Shown here: positions 16,966-25,985 of the stretch, piece after piece
Position numbering within the stretch: the stretch's first letter is position 1
Layout of the letters: every line of letters starts with the position of its first letter
Translations under genes and position numbers: made by a program
Notes under the pieces: generated by a model
Databases searched by the model: none
Seen by the model: only the letters and a program-made list of their open reading frames with translations
Told to the model about the DNA's origin: nothing
Origin: Chara braunii
Lineage: Eukaryota; Streptophyta; Charophyceae; Charales; Characeae
Reading direction: 5' to 3'
DNA: 26,500 bases
Assembly: GCA_003427395.1 (NCBI GenBank)
Contig: BFEA01000046.1
Coordinates: 1,199,165-1,225,664 of the forward strand

Positions 16966-17590
16966 TCAGGGGCAGAGGGGCATTGTTGGGTCTTCAATTG
17001 TTGAAACTAGCCCATAGTCCCTTTGTAATATCCCCTTATTCCCCCTGGCTGTTCCCTGCCCATTCGCTATATTCTTACCCTCCCACTTTATCGATGCCAT
17101 CCATCCTCCTTGAGTACTCCCCAGCCATTCTTTGCTGAAGGCTTCAATTTTCATTTGGATTTCGAAGGTGTCATTTAGGAGGGCCAGTTTCTCTACAACA
17201 GCCTGCCACCTTGATTGCAATTCTGTTTGTATGCGTGATTTTATTCGCTCAGTTGTTTCTGGTCCTTCCACCCTCACCTTGTCTATGCCTAGTACACACT
17301 TTTTCCACCAAATTGTCCACAGAATAGCTTGACTTCCAAGCTGAAACATATTGGTTTTGAAACCACTTGTATGGCCTTGGGGCCATTGCTCCATCAATAT
17401 CGCCCTCCACTCCCAGGACCAGTCCTCTCCTACTGTTTTCTTCCATATCCGGTCCCACCATCACCAAGTGAGGACTGCTCCCAGGCACTGCATGAAGATG
17501 TATTCTATGGTTTATGGAATCTTCCTGTTAGGGAAGTTCTGCAGACAGCTGGCACACCAAGGCGACGCCAACCCCTTTTGTTCTAATCTG
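16966..17590 (-). pseudogene. LINE-1 ORF2 C-terminal region with zinc-binding motif
   Basis: Near the 5' edge the minus strand reads CASCLQ, a stop, then TIEYIFMQCLGA. This corresponds to the CxxC...E-H-x-F-x-x-C cysteine/histidine motif found after the RT in plant-type LINEs, with Tyr in place of the usual His. After a frame change there is WWDRIWKKTVGEDWSW, followed by an open 143-residue frame (17397-16966) rich in charged residues. It includes KVRVEGPETTERIKSRIQTE and IQMKIEAFSKEWLGS, as expected for the LINE C-terminal extension. Its sequence is clearly different from LINE-2's tail, so the two belong to different subfamilies. Confidence 0.7.
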
Positions 17591-18240
17591 GTGTGATCTA
17601 TCAACCAATTTTTATTACAGAAGAACAAAATACTAAATTATACCATACTCCTTGAAACCCTTTTAAGCCCCCCACTGCTCCCAGGCACTGCATGAAGATG
17701 TATTCTATGGTTTCTGGAATCTTCCTGTTAGGGAAGTTCTGCAGACAGCTAGGACACCAAGGTGTGATCTATCAACCAGTTTTTATTACAAAAACTGTAA
17801 GGAAGAACAAAACACTAAATTATACCATACTCCTTGAAGCCCTTTTGTTCTAATTTGGTGAGACATTACCAAATTCTATGGTTTCTGGAATCTTCTTGTT
17901 AGGGAAGTTCTGGAATCTTCCTGTTAGGGAAGTTCTAGAATCTTCCTATTAGGGAAGTCTTGGAATGTTCCTGTTAGGGAAGTTCTGGAATCTTCCTGTA
18001 AGGAAGAACAAAACACTAAATTATACCATACTCCTGTAAGGAAGATGTATTCTATGGTTTCTGAAATCTTCCTGTTAGGGAAGTTCTGCAGACAGCTAGG
18101 ACACCAAGGTGCGATCTCCCAACCCCTTTTGTTCTAATTTGGTGGATCTATCAACCAGTTTTTATTACAAAAATTGTAAGGAAGAACAAAACACTAAATT
18201 ATACCATACTCCTTGAAGCCCTTTTAAGCCCCCTTGAGCC
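17474..18240. repeat. Tandemly copied LINE-1/AT-rich segment
   Basis: A segment of about 200 bases (ACTGCTCCCAGGCACTGC... through CTTTTAAGCCCCCC) starts at 17474 and again at 17674. A third copy resumes at 18041 (GAAGATGTATTCTATGG). Each copy contains the LINE-1 zinc-motif coding piece joined to AT-rich non-LINE sequence (TGTGATCTATCAACC... TTATACCATACTCC). Copy 2 lacks a ~28-base stretch present in copies 1 and 3. The duplicated unit therefore spans a LINE/flank junction and arose after LINE insertion. Confidence 0.9.
17883..18007. repeat. 25-bp minisatellite, five copies
   Basis: TTCTGGAATCTTCCTGTTAG followed by GGAAG is repeated with exact 25-base period at 17883, 17908, 17933, 17958 and 17983. 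It grew from a segment that occurs once in each surrounding ~200-base copy. Each unit contains a small inverted repeat CTTCC/GGAAG around TGTTAG. The last unit is altered (TGTAAGGAAGA). Confidence 0.95.
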
Positions 18241-18384
18241 ATTCTTCCCGCTAATATCCTAAGACACTGTTTGGTGAGACATCACCAAATTCAAAGATAA
18301 GACCAGATTTGGACACATCTCAGTGGGCACGAAATTGCTCCTGAAATCAATCTGCAACTCGAACTTGCTTGCAACGTGCATACA
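18241..18384. other. Short unassigned stretch
   Basis: Sequence between the LINE-1-derived tandem copies and the 97-bp duplication. No coding capacity or known motif was noticed. It may be LTR sequence of element C. Confidence 0.4.
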
Positions 18385-18578
18385 TGAGCGATCTGATGAC
18401 AAACCAACTTCTTCAAATCAGAATCGTCAATGAATTTGCAATGGCGCCTTCCCCCACACTGAAAACTCGTAGATATGTCTTTGAGCGATCTGATGACAAA
18501 CCAACTTCTTCAAATCAGAATCGTCAATGAATTTGCAATGGCGCCTTCCCCCACACTGAAAACTCGTAGATAAGTCTT
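18385..18578. repeat. 97-bp direct tandem duplication
   Basis: 18385-18481 and 18482-18578 are identical except for one base noticed by eye (TATGTC versus TAAGTC near the end). Each contains ATCTGATGACAAACCAACTT and TTTGCAATGGCGCC. The near-identity implies a recent duplication. It is non-coding. Confidence 0.95.
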
Positions 18579-18649
18579 CCAATTAAAACTAAGTTCAAAC
18601 CAATTGTACAACTTGCGGCTATGACCTTCGGACACTATCTGACCGTCGT

Positions 18650-18880
18650 CGTCTCCCTCCTCCTAGCTATGGCCGCCGTCGTTTTCCTCCTCCTAGCTAT
18701 GGCCGCCTTCCTCACTGCCCACTTCGGCTTCGGGCACCTGGAGACCTCCACGCACAAGTCACCAAGCGAGAGCTTCCGCATGGCTCACAGGCGAATGAAT
18801 GAATGGCTGATCGCTGCTTCTTTATTTATACTCTTCCGCAAAAGGCCTGGCCCTGCTTTATTTATCACTGTTATGTCGGA
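18650..18880 (-). repeat. LTR-like sequence next to element C
   Basis: A stretch of about 150 bases resembles 26270-26440 in the same orientation. Shared pieces include CCCACTTCG(G/T)CTTCGGGC, CGCACAAGTC, GCTTCCGCATGGCT and ATTTATACT. In minus orientation both contain a TATAAAT motif (here 18823-18830). It directly follows the element C pol end, where its 3' LTR should lie. A 30-base internal repeat (TCCTAGCTATGGCCGCC) occurs at 18661 and 18691. It is proposed as part of the LTR; no LTR termini were found. Confidence 0.5.
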
Positions 18881-19210
18881 AGCGGTTTCTAAGAGCTCAG
18901 TTGACGTAAACCACCGGTCGTCCTCTGGTTCCTGGTATGCAAACCAGACTTTATATTGCTTTTGGGGACGACCTCGTCCTCCGGTTTTGAGCACGTCCTC
19001 TTCCACAATGTGATCTATGTCATAGGCACCATCCATGCTTGGCGAAATCATTGATCTTTGCAAAGGAAACCTGCCAGTGATGGTGCACGACAGTAGCTTT
19101 GACAAATGGAAAATTGGGTACGTGCGGAGATGTGTTGGGATCTCTATGGTGTACGATGGTTCGTCCTCTCCTCCTTTGACTTCTAGGACAGGCCATGGCC
19201 CTCTATACAT
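18870..19210 (-). pseudogene. Element C GPY/F region and chromodomain-like tail
   Basis: The frame beginning MYRGPWPVLEVKG carries the GPY/F-type motif and continues through YTIEIPTHLRTYPIFHLSKL. It then reaches YDIDHIVEEDVL, GGRGRPQKQYKVWF and DDRWFTSTELLE, a chromodomain-like end equivalent to 14672-14833 of element B. The open frame runs on to 18785, but the last ~30 residues overlap the LTR-like sequence and are probably read-through. Confidence 0.8.
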
Positions 19211-20060
19211 AGGTAAGAGGTTTTGCGAGATATTCTCCTCGAGTATGAACTCTTTAGACTTGACCAGACTAAGTCACCTACCTGAAATTGCGAAGGTCGG
19301 CGATGCTTACTAGCTTTCTCGATCAAACGATGTCGGGCCTTCCTTAGATTGTCAATCATCCTAGCAACTTCCTTCTCATGCTCCAACGCAAACTCTCGGG
19401 AGCCGGGCGATAGCCTTTGAATTTGATCCTGATTCAGTCCTTCAAACGGTCCCCTTGGCCTAAAGGACTTAAGCAGCTCATTCGGAGTTCTACAGGTAGC
19501 TAGATAAAGACTATTGTTATAGGCGCTAGCTACCTTGGGGAGCATCTCGTCCCAATTCACCTGACCTGGTCTAATGTACATTCTGAGTACCTGTTGCAAG
19601 ATCTTATTCATCTGTTCCGTTTGACCGTTTGTCTCTGGATGACGGCCTGGCGACATTAAGAGCTTAGATTTGTATACTCTCATAAAATCTTGCCAGTTCT
19701 GGCTGGTAAACCGTGTCTCTATCGCTGACTATGGACAATGGTAGACCGTGCTCGTTTACTCGAAAATCGAAAAACTTTTCTATCACTAATTGGTACGTGC
19801 CTCTGAATGCAAAAGGACAAAGACCGCATATTTGTTAAATCGGTCTACTATGACCATGACTTGACTTTTGTCGTGCCTACCCCCGACCCCAGTATCCATA
19901 ACGTCAATGGAGACCGACTCTCCGGGCCTTGACGGGATAGGCAAAGGTCTGAGAAGTCCAAGAGGTGCTCTAGTTGTTGACTTATTACGTTGACAGACTT
20001 TGCAATTGCACACATAGTCTATGCAGTCCGCTTTCATACCGGGCCACATATACAACATGA
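19183..20060 (-). pseudogene. Element C integrase
   Basis: The second half of the zinc motif is seen as CNCKVCQRNKS. The catalytic residues are Asp in SVSIDVMDTG (codon 19905-19903), Asp in IVSDRD (codon 19717-19715) and Glu in HPETNGQTEQMNK (codon 19617-19615). A stop after 19786 and a one-base frameshift just after SDRD break the frame. The C-terminal block KHRRPSQFQVGDLVW is conserved, and a further frame change near 19265 follows. The core triad is present but the protein is not translatable as one chain. Confidence 0.9.
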
Positions 20061-20224
20061 GGTTGGCGAATGTCTTTTGCCAACCAAAGTGTCCTTTCGT
20101 ATAATGCCATTCTCCTCGTTATTAGGGATGCACAGTCAGTCGAAGACATTGGTCTTCTCAAACAGCAGCCCATTTAGGCGTCTCTCACTTTCTGCTGCAG
20201 ATCTGCCCCTATGTCTAGATAGTG

Positions 20225-20904
20225 CACTATCGAGAGAGTAATCAGTTCTCCTACTCAGTAATTGGCTACCACATTATACTTCCCTTCAACGGGCTTCCAT
20301 TCAAAGTCAAACTGGTCTGTCTCAGCAGCCCATCTAGTCAACTTGGGTGTCATATTGGCCTGCGTCTTTAGCCATCTAAGAGTCTCATGGTCTGAATACA
20401 CTTTGAAGTGCCTCCCAAGCAGGTAGTGCTTCCAGTGATCTAAGGTCTACCTGAGAGCGTAGAGTTTCCTATCGTACGACGATGATGCAACCTTTTCTGA
20501 GAGTAGCCTGGATGACATGAACTCTATGGGCATGTAACCATTGTCGTCATCTTGCTGTAACACTTCATCTATGCCATACTGACTAGTGTTTGTAGTGACT
20601 ACAAATGGCAACAACGGATCAGCGACTTTGAGGACAGGATACTCTATCAGGGCCTTTTTCAGTTTCTTGAGGGCCGAAGAACAATTTTGGTCCCACTGCC
20701 AAATAGCTTCTTTCTTCAGTAGTGTATGCAGCGGAGCGGCTATAATGGAGAAGTTCATGACGAACTTTCTATAGTAGTTAGCCAATCGTAAAAACAATTG
20801 TAGCTCTGTTAAAGTGCGGGGAGTTGGCCAATCTTGAATGGATGCTATTTTGTTGTCCTCAGGCCGGATACCGTCTCCGTTCAATACATGACCTAAGTAA
20901 AGGA
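20225..20904 (-). pseudogene. Element C RNase H domain with lost active-site residues
   Basis: LQLFLRLANYYRKFV (connection) leads to FVVTTNTSQYGIDEVLQQ, MPIEFMSSRLLSEKV, YDRKLYALR, a stop at about 20449-20447, then HWKHYLLG, VYSDHETLRWL and YNVVANY. Three of the four catalytic positions have changed: Asp to Asn in TTNTSQ, Glu to Lys in YDRKL, and Asp to Asn in VVANY. The Asp of YSDHE remains. This fits an old, inactive copy. Confidence 0.88.
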
Positions 20905-21512
20905 CTTAAGTCTTTTAGCCCATTCGCACTTCTTCGCGTTGATCTTGAAGTTAGTTTCCCGTAGCTTCTCCAAGATCTGCCTGAGATGGCCCTTATGTTC
21001 CTCGAGGGTCTTGTTGAAAACTAAATTGTCATCTAAGTAGACTACTACAAACTTATCTAACCACGGCCTAAACAAGTCATTCATACAGCGCTGAAAAGTG
21101 GCTAATGCGTCAGTAAGTCCAAAGGGCATCACTATGAACTCGTGATGCTTGTACGTAGTCCTGAATGTTGTCTTGTGTTGGTCATCAAGGTGCACTTCTA
21201 TCTGATGATAACCTGATTTCAAATCTATCTTTGAGAAGTACTTGAAACCCTGCACTCGATCTAAGAGATCATCGATCCTAGGAAGCGGTTCTACATTCTT
21301 TATGGTTACGGCGTTCAAACCTCTGTAGTCTATACACATACGTAACTCTCCCTCTTTATTTGGGACAAACAGAACAAGTGCGCCAAAAGGAGATGAATTG
21401 GGCCTAATCCATCCTTTCTCTATGAGCTCGTCTAACTGCTTACGAAGTTCTTCCTATTTTTTGGGAGCCATCTTGTAGACTCCCCCCTTAGGCGTTCTAC
21501 TGCCAGGTTCTA
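20893..21512 (-). pseudogene. Element C reverse transcriptase
   Basis: Starting at EIEPGSRTPKGGVYKMAP, next to the LINE-2 tail, the frame meets an in-frame TAG at 21456-21454. It continues through LDELIEKGWIRPNSSPFG, CIDYRGLNAVTI, FSKIDLKSGYHQI and HEFIVMPFGLTDALATF. The catalytic motif is VVVYLDDNLVF (YLDD at 21039-21028), so the aspartates are present. A frameshift at about 20905 moves VLYLGHVLNGDG into the next frame. The first part of the RT is missing at the LINE-2 junction. Confidence 0.9.
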
Positions 21513-21619
21513 TCTCTTTTCTTTTTTTCTTTTTTTCTTTTTTGAAAAGCCCTTGCAATATCCTTCTATCCCAGCGGTGGTAAGAGAACCGTCAGAATTG
21601 AGGGCTTATCTTTCTGGCT

Positions 21620-21667
21620 GCTCCATCTATTGGTGGGGAGCAGCACCTGCTGGAAACCGGGTCCAGC
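21620..21667 (-). other. LINE-2 3'-end hairpin pair
   Basis: GCTCC/GGAGC at 21620-21624 and 21637-21641 encloses CCA/TGG at 21623-21625 and 21631-21633. GCTGGA/TCCAGC is at 21649-21654 and 21662-21667. Arrangement, spacing and distance from the A-rich tail match LINE-1 (16375-16425). The inner stem differs in sequence and length but still pairs. Confidence 0.7.
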
Positions 21668-22318
21668 ATCCCAATGATACATCAGGTAGCACAAAAATTG
21701 GTGTTTGTTGATTCCTGGGGCTGTGGTTATTATCGACTCATCCTGAGGCACCTATATCCCATGGAGCTGCTAGTGTCACCCTACCCTTTTTAAAAGCACC
21801 TATTATCTATTACCCCAACCCTATTTCGGCAGCCCCCCAATATTGCTATGTTTAATCATTTAGCCTACCCTGGTAAAACAACCTACACCACCCCCGAGAC
21901 CTCACCCTATCCTTTTGAGTCAACCAAGTACCCTGTTTCCCTGTTCCCCCAAGCAAATGCAGTACAGGGAGACGTGTGTAGTTGTTACCAACCTGCCATT
22001 TGCTGCTGCACGGGTGGACAATGCCTTCACTCTATTGTACCATGGAGCTGCCGATATTCCCCATCACTTTTTTGGAGCGTATTCAGCATCCCCCCATTAT
22101 TCCTTGATAATACAACTATTCATTTGAAATCTTTAAACCTTTAAACCCCTTAAACCTTGTACCCTTTCAGAACCCCTGCAAAAGCCATGCAAAACCCGTG
22201 CTTGCCACCATTATTGATCCTTGGAGTCCGCAGCAACAGTGCCCTCTCTCAGTGTTGGTGTCTTCGTCGTCGTTGGTGCCTGTTGCTGTCATTTAGTCCC
22301 CTATCATCCAGCGGTCTG

Positions 22319-22480
22319 GAGAGCAGAGGCAGGTAGTGGGGGGAGCAGGGGAGGGCAGTAGGGCAACTGTGAAGGGGGAGGGGGAGAGTGTGCTTGGTGC
22401 ATCGGGTTTGTCGGAGGGATCGAGGGGAGGGGGGGTGGTTGGGCAGGCGGGTGAGACCTTGGGAGGAGGATGAAGTTGGG
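22319..22480 (+). other. G-rich tract with G-quadruplex potential
   Basis: The plus strand has many runs of three or more G, including GTGGGGGGAGCAGGGGAGGG, AGGGGGAGGGGGAG and GAGGGGAGGGGGGGTGG, with short gaps. Several four-run combinations fit the usual G-quadruplex rule. It is antisense to LINE-2's tail. Confidence 0.7.
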
Positions 22481-22494
22481 TTGGAGAATGGGAC

Positions 22495-23109
22495 CTAGAA
22501 GTCGCTAAAGGGTTTCCTCTGCCAATAGGTTTTCGTTCTCCTCCATGGTTTCCATGTAATATCCAAACTGGTGTCAAGTTCCGAAAACAATTTGTTAGGG
22601 TCCTGCCAAATCTGCATATAGGAGTCGCGAATGACCTCCTTGATGGGAGGGTCTTTCTCCTTAGAGAATTCACGCTTCATGCTTTTCCATGATCTTCGAC
22701 CGCTTCTTGCGCCTGCAGCAGGCCAAATTAGTAGTCCTTTCTTTCAAATGACCATCCGGCTCTCCAAGCCAACATAAGGATATGTAGCCTTGTGTATGAA
22801 AAGAGGTTGCTCGCGAACGGGGACCAATGTGCCATTAAGTACCAGGAGGCCTAGGTCCCAGGGGATGTGATATCCAGTGAGGGAATGAAAGACTGCATCC
22901 CACCATTGCCATAATTAGATGACCATCGGGCACGCCAGTAAGCAGTGTTCGAGGGTTGCTCTCGCCGACGTGTGGGTACTTACACAATATGTGCAGATGG
23001 GGGACAGTTTCCCTTGTTGTTCCAGGTTAGTCCTAGACACGAGCCAATCAGGTGTGGGGAGGCAGCGATGCAAGATCTGCCACTGCAGAGACCTATGGTT
23101 TGCAGGCAT
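22495..23109 (-). pseudogene. LINE-2 zinc-binding motif and C-terminal tail
   Basis: WQILHRCLPTPDWLVSRTNL is followed by ICTYC (CxxC), then TLEHCLLACP, giving the Cys/His motif found at the C-terminus of plant-type LINE ORF2. After stops, the frame with REQPLFIHKATYPYVGLESR and then KREFSKEKDPPIKEVIRDSY continues to about 22495. A Pro/Ser-rich open stretch after it (to about 22293) may be an extended tail or chance translation of the C-rich strand. Confidence 0.8.
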
Positions 23110-23205
23110 GATCTTCGCATATCAAGACCAGTCAAAAGATCGTGACAGTTTAAGCTCCAGCGGTGAGTCACGAGCTCATCTTTTCGCTACCGTTTGGCTG
23201 ATCGG

Positions 23206-24156
23206 CTAGCTCTGACGTGTTGTTCTGTATACCCCTTTCACAGTGTAGTTCCATATGTGCATAGGTATAGAGCCTGGCCATTCCCATTCTGCTGGGTCAA
23301 AGGGAAGCTTGGCCACGAATGTGATGGTTTCGTATGCATAGTAGCCATTTTTTTGGTCCCCCACCACTCTCACATGCACCAATCCCCCCCATCCACATGA
23401 TGTGCCCAAAATGTCATTTTTCAACAGTTTTGTGAATCTAGCCCCAGGCAGATGGGGTTCATAAGCTTCCAGTTCACAGGTGCCGTGATTGTTCTCCTTG
23501 ACCTTGAATATGATTAGATGGACAGGCGCGTCCAAATATCCGACCACCCAGTCATCACGTCGGACTGTCGGTCCCTCCTGCAGGGTGAGCCGCCAGGCGA
23601 TTGGAAGAGCCTCTTTTAGCAGGCCTGCCTTTTCCTCTACATTTTTAACATGTTTAAGTTTTTGTTGCAGCTGGCCAGGGGTTGCCCACTCCCCTCTCAC
23701 TGCATCCCACAGGTCTCTGACCGTGAAAACACCCTTCTTGGCCCAAATCAGCCATGGGGAATTCGTTGTCAGAAGGAAGGGTTGGCCTGATTCTTGTAAA
23801 ATATGCGGGTTGCCAAAGAGTGGTTGCCTCCATACATCGTGCCACGTGTTCGGGGGATGTTTTTGTTGGGGACCCCTTGTCTCCAAAGTCTGATTACATA
23901 AGGCCAGAGCGAATCTGCCGTTATGTCCAGCTTTGCGGCGTGTGCCGGTCAGCTGGGTATGCAGGGTGTGCTTGTTTTGGGGGCGAGGGGATGGTCCAGT
24001 GCTTGTTCGTCGGCCATTGGAACGGGTGGATCTTTCCAGATATATCATTTTGTGGAGGAAGGTTGGCCATTTGCAAGCAGGCAAACGGCTTCCGATGAAT
24101 GTCATTTCCAATAAGGAGACGGACGAGGACTTTAAAAATAAGTGCCTAAGTCTCAT
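23206..24156 (-). pseudogene. LINE-2 ORF2 C-terminal region (316-codon open segment)
   Basis: This is the longest uninterrupted LINE segment. Motifs typical of the region between RT and the zinc motif in plant-type LINEs are WRQPLFGNPHI, WAKKGVFTVRDLWD and LPIAWRLTLQEG. Downstream are PFDPAEWEWPGS and WNYTVKGVYR. Function of this part of LINE proteins is poorly known. It continues in another frame to the zinc motif at 23109-22915. The first methionine is not a true start, since it lies inside ORF2. Confidence 0.75.
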
Positions 24157-24425
24157 TTTCAGGATCCAATATTCCCAGGCCCCCTTTGGATGGTTGTGTG
24201 AGGAAATCCCAATTCACTCAGTTGACGCAACCCTGAGTCTTAGCACTGTTTTTCCACAGGTACGTCGTAAGGGCTTTCTTTAGTCTTGCGTGTTGTTAGT
24301 TGGTCAATGGCCATACTGCCAATTTATACCAAATCGCCGCCAAGACCACACTATTGATTGCTAAGGCGCGTCCCACCAATGATGTGTGCAGGCCCTCCCA
24401 GTTGGCCAGTCGGTCTAGGACCATG

Positions 24426-25683
24426 TTAACCAGTCAGTCTCACTCCTAGTATCCTTATGGCTTCTTCTTTGTGAGCCCATGCTACACTCGACTCAGGTGG
24501 GGGTGGCTGTCCTTGAGGATGGAGCCACCAGCCCTCAGTCTTTGAACCCCAATTGACTTTCATGTCGGTCGCAAGCGAGAAAAGGTGAATAACTTGGTTG
24601 AGAGCTTGAACATTGTCCGGGTCTGCTCGTATTAGTACGGTGAGATCGTCCGCGCAGAGTGTTGTCACTGGTATGAGGTGGTGCGGTATGTCCGGGATTG
24701 GCACTTTGTTGATACGCGGATGCGCTCTAATCATCGATGCAAGGGCCTCCATGACAATCACAAACAGCAATGGTGCGATGGGATCTCTCTGTCGCAGTGA
24801 AAGAGATGGCCATTTAGCAATATATTGGTCGACGCAAATCTGTGCAACAAGTGCACCCATCGACAAAAGACCGGACCAAAATTCATTTTCACCAGGCACA
24901 TGTCAAGGATGTCCCAATCAAAATGGTCATATGCCTTTTCGAAGTCTATGAAGAGGATCACAGCTTGGACCCTCCGTTGGCGGGCATATTTGATGGTCTC
25001 ATACACCAACACGATATTATCCTGGATGTTCCGATTGGGCATGAATCCTAAATGGTCCGGGTGAATCAACATATTCATAAAAGGTAACAGTCTGTTAGTG
25101 AGAACTTAAGCCACAAGTTTGTAGGGAACCGAAAGAAGAGTGATGGGTCTATAGTTTCTGATGTTCTCTTTGTCCCCTTTCTTCTAGAGGAGGGTAGTAA
25201 CCCCTGGCCAATCATTCCTCCCGAGGATCCTTCCTTTTGAATCGCTTGTATGTACTCCATGAGATCATCCTTGAGGAGGTCCCAAAAACCAACCCAAAAT
25301 TCTTTCGGGAAAGAGTCTATCCCAGGCGTTTTCTCATCCCCCGTATCATGTAGGGCAACCCAAACGTCATGTGAGGTCATGGGTTCGTCCAAGGTGGCCC
25401 TTTGTTGCTTTGTTATAGAGGATTGAATAGCCTGTAGTAGCATGTCTCTCGCTTGATGGACCTCATCTTGATGTTTAGTGGGTGTCTGAGATGTGAATAG
25501 ATTGTTATAATATTTAGCTGGGTAGTCCACAATTGAACAAGTGTTGGTTGCAGGCAAGGCATTGTTGTCCAGAGGGTGATTAAGCCTGAGAACAGTAGCA
25601 GCTCTTATCCTAGCCCTGGCCTTGTTGAAAAAGGCCTTTGCCATTGTCCCATCTGTCTGTTGTTTTTTAATTTTGGCATGCAC
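24426..25683 (-). pseudogene. LINE-2 reverse transcriptase
   Basis: Blocks in order are YYNNLFTSQTP, TSHDVWVALHDTGDEKTPG, FPKEFWVGFWDLL, NYRPITLLSVPYKL (in another frame), HPDHLGFMPNRNIQDNIV, VILFIDFEKAYDHFDWD (first catalytic Asp codon 24946-24944), RQRDPIAPLLF and LCADDLTVLI (ADD at 24653-24645). This is the order of a LINE reverse transcriptase, and the family usually has Y/F before ADD where this copy has Cys. Frame changes occur near 25190, near 24800 and elsewhere, with stops. The catalytic Asp residues are present but the frame is broken. Confidence 0.9.
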
Positions 25684-25985
25684 CCTCCATGCTTGTGCCT
25701 GCTGCTCAATATATGACTGACCTTGCAGTCTCTCGCATGTTGGATGAGAATTTTTTCGCTATTTCTCGTAATTGTGCAACTCCCTCATTAAACCATTTCA
25801 CTCTTTCCTCTGAGGAGGGTTTCTGGGATTGCCAATATTTCCAGAAGTCATTACCCAGGGTTTTGAATCAGGGGAGGGCAAGCAAAGAGGCATTGAATTT
25901 GTAAAACCCCGGTCCTCGCTGAATATGATTATGAAATGACAGTCCAAGTGTTATCATCCAATGATCAAAAGACTTACATGGGCTG
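25684..25985 (-). pseudogene. LINE-2 endonuclease end and linker
   Basis: The minus strand reads CKSFDHWMITLGLSF, then GPGFYKFNASLLALP, a TGA, then FKTLGNDFWKYWQSQ and LREIAKKFSSN, with another stop near 25708. The SDH-type motif followed by a short spacer and F-K-x-N-x-S-L-L is the usual end of the LINE apurinic-type endonuclease (here S-F-D-H). The protein match ends upstream at about 25985, marking the truncation point. Confidence 0.75.

Larger units (their letters stand above)
16289..17590 (-). mobile_element. LINE-1 here: 3' end of a LINE retrotransposon
   Basis: On the minus strand this is the end of a non-LTR retrotransposon. Part of the C-terminal coding region (17590-16966) is followed by an untranslated tail and a T-run on the plus strand at 16289-16311, which is the poly(A) tail in element orientation. 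The untranslated tail shares a ~70-base block with LINE-2 (16371-16440 versus 21613-21680). RT and endonuclease are absent, so this is a strongly 5'-truncated copy. Confidence 0.8.
18785..21512 (-). mobile_element. Element C: decayed Ty3/gypsy retrotransposon
   Basis: On the minus strand the order is reverse transcriptase, RNase H, zinc-binding region, integrase, GPY/F-type region and chromodomain-like tail. It is a chromovirus-like arrangement related to element B. The 5' part (gag, protease and the first residues of RT) is missing. At about 21512 the RT joins the poly(A)-type end of LINE-2. There are several frameshifts and stops, and RNase H active-site changes, but fewer large deletions than in element B. 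Confidence 0.9.
21544..22494 (-). other. LINE-2 3' untranslated region
   Basis: This lies between the end of coding and the A-rich tail. It contains a purine/G-rich tract on the plus strand at about 22319-22480, a long unremarkable stretch, and the conserved hairpin pair at 21620-21667. The part near the tail matches the LINE-1 3' end for about 70 bases. Confidence 0.7.
21512..25985 (-). mobile_element. LINE-2 here: 5'-truncated LINE retrotransposon
   Basis: On the minus strand the order is the last part of an endonuclease, a linker, reverse transcriptase with an ADD motif, a long C-terminal region, a CxxC...H-C zinc-binding motif, an untranslated tail and an A-rich end. That end is seen on the plus strand as repeated C plus seven T, 21512-21543. 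Only about the last 25 endonuclease residues remain, so the 5' end is truncated as is usual for LINEs. Stops and frameshifts are scattered. No target-site duplication could be confirmed by eye. Confidence 0.88.

Noticed and set aside
18621-19013. A 130-codon plus-strand frame with a hydrophobic start that resembles a signal peptide
   Set aside because: The Leu/Ala-rich start comes from the duplicated 30-base CCTCCTCCTAGCTATGGCC repeat. The rest is antisense to the element C chromodomain tail.
21512-21545. A host gene terminator or pyrimidine-rich splice signal
   Set aside because: Position and pattern fit the A-rich tail of the minus-strand LINE-2, matched by a similar T-run at the LINE-1 end.
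22293-22673. A 126-codon Pro/Ser-rich minus-strand frame as a separate small protein
   Set aside because: It overlaps the LINE-2 C-terminal coding in another frame, and its second half is a translation of the C-rich strand.
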